Source: Scandinavium sp036409475 (GTDB lineage Bacteria > Pseudomonadota > Gammaproteobacteria > Enterobacterales > Enterobacteriaceae). From it: a DNA stretch of 64,000 nucleotides. The notes below the pieces were generated by a model that worked only from the letters and a program-made list of their open reading frames with translations, made no database searches and had not been told where the DNA came from. The stretch's first letter is position 1, and every line of letters starts with the position of its first letter. The DNA lies in NCBI RefSeq assembly GCF_036409475.1, contig NZ_JAYRCK010000011.1:79700-143699 (forward strand), read 5' to 3'. The position numbers and the translations under genes were made by a program. This document shows, piece by piece, positions 63,592 to 64,000 of this stretch.

Positions 63592-63980
63592 GTAAACTGC
63601 AAAAACCTTCCTTCGGGAAGGTTTTTTAGTCTTTGCGCCCTCTCCACGTGGGAGAGGGTCGGGGAGAGGGCATCAGACCGCACAAGGTAAACAGCAAAAA
63701 ACCTCTCCCGGAGAGGTTTTTTTAGTGTTTGCGCCCCTCGCCCCGTGGGAGAGGGGTCGGGGGAGAGGGCATCAGACCGCACAAGGTAAACAGCAAAAAA
63801 CCTCTCCCGGAGAGGTTTTTTTAGTGTTTGCGCCCCTCGCCCCGTGGGAGAGGGGTCGGGGGAGAGGGCATCAGACCGCACAAGGTAAACAGCAAAAAAC
63901 CTCTACCGGAGAGGTTTTTTTAGTGTTTGCGCCCCTCGCCCCGTGGGAGAGGGGTCGGGGGAGAGGGCATCAGACCGCAC
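63591..63980. repeat. Tandem 99-bp repeats, each with a terminator-like hairpin
   Basis: Three consecutive 99-bp units (starting at 63671, 63770 and 63869; phase marked by CATCAGACCG) and a divergent 80-bp copy before them (63591-63670), plus the first bases of another at 63968. Each unit has the hairpin AACCTCTCCCGGAGAGGTT with a T-run and a second GC-rich palindrome (CCCTCGCCCCGTGGGAGAGGG). Unit 3 has a single change (CTACCGG). The intergenic space runs to the window end; nothing else is seen in it. Confidence 0.92.
63601..63627 (+). terminator. Terminator of plsB
   Basis: Stem AAACCTTCC / GGAAGGTTT with a TTCG tetraloop, followed by TTTTAG, 10 bp after the plsB stop. It is also the hairpin of the first, divergent repeat copy. 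Confidence 0.93.
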
Positions 63981-64000
63981 TTTTCTTATGTAAGAAGCGC

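Noticed and set aside
63588..63881. A 97-codon minus-strand frame with repeated peptide
   Set aside because: It only translates the 99-bp non-coding repeats; the repeat length is a multiple of three, so the frame stays open by chance.
63591..63980. Possible CRISPR array
   Set aside because: The 99-bp units are contiguous and identical with no unique spacers.

Overview
The window looks like the chromosome of a member of the Enterobacteriaceae (Citrobacter/Enterobacter-like; the genus cannot be fixed from this sequence). The flanking housekeeping genes (alr, dnaB, qorA, pspG, dusA, zur on the left; dinF, lexA, dgkA, plsB on the right) match E. coli proteins closely in sequence, length and order. 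In E. coli zur and dinF are almost adjacent. Here about 49 kb lies between them, and the small gene yjbJ expected there was not found.

Layout: 1-9.5 kb is core genome plus accessory genes. These are a NadR-like/PnuC pair after alr, and a TraF-like outer-membrane protein and a cupin protein between dusA and zur. From 9.9 to 51.6 kb there is an essentially complete lateral (Flag-2 type) flagellar locus in the canonical order. Read from right to left it runs lfhA-lfhB-lfiRQPNM, lafK, lfiEFGHIJ, a cargo region, lfgNMA, lfgBCDEFGHIJKL-lafW, lafZ, then lafA-B-C-D-E-F-S-T-U. It encodes its own sigma-54 activator (LafK), sigma-28 factor (LafS), anti-sigma factor (LfgM), flagellin, export apparatus and motor. 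No chemotaxis gene, fliO or flhDC is present.

The most unusual part is the cargo between lfgN and lfiJ (30.9-38.3 kb). It holds a FliB-like protein without the iron-sulphur cysteines, a three-module glycosyltransferase/glycerophosphotransferase, a second CDP-glycerol glycerophosphotransferase, a GT80 (sialyltransferase-like) enzyme, a polysaccharide pyruvyl transferase and a TagD-like glycerol-3-phosphate cytidylyltransferase. The tagD-like start codon overlaps the lfiJ stop codon, which ties the cargo to the flagellar operon. Together they suggest a teichoic-acid-like, glycerol-phosphate-containing glycan made as part of the lateral flagellar programme, possibly on flagellin.

Right of the locus come an NlpC/P60 cell-wall hydrolase (51.6-52.4 kb) and a 1749-residue RHS/YD-repeat protein with a variable C-terminal domain (53.1-58.3 kb), then dinF-lexA, dgkA and plsB. 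The window ends in tandem 99-bp repeats, each containing a terminator-like hairpin.

Regulation visible in sequence: a sigma-54 promoter before lfgB; a motif with fixed spacing (TTWAAG, 14 bp, then SGYCGYTTT) before lafA, lfgK and lfgM that probably marks LafS promoters; a sigma-54 promoter before pspG; and twin LexA boxes before lexA. Two inverted MITE-like elements of about 145 bp plus one fragment lie inside the flagellar region.
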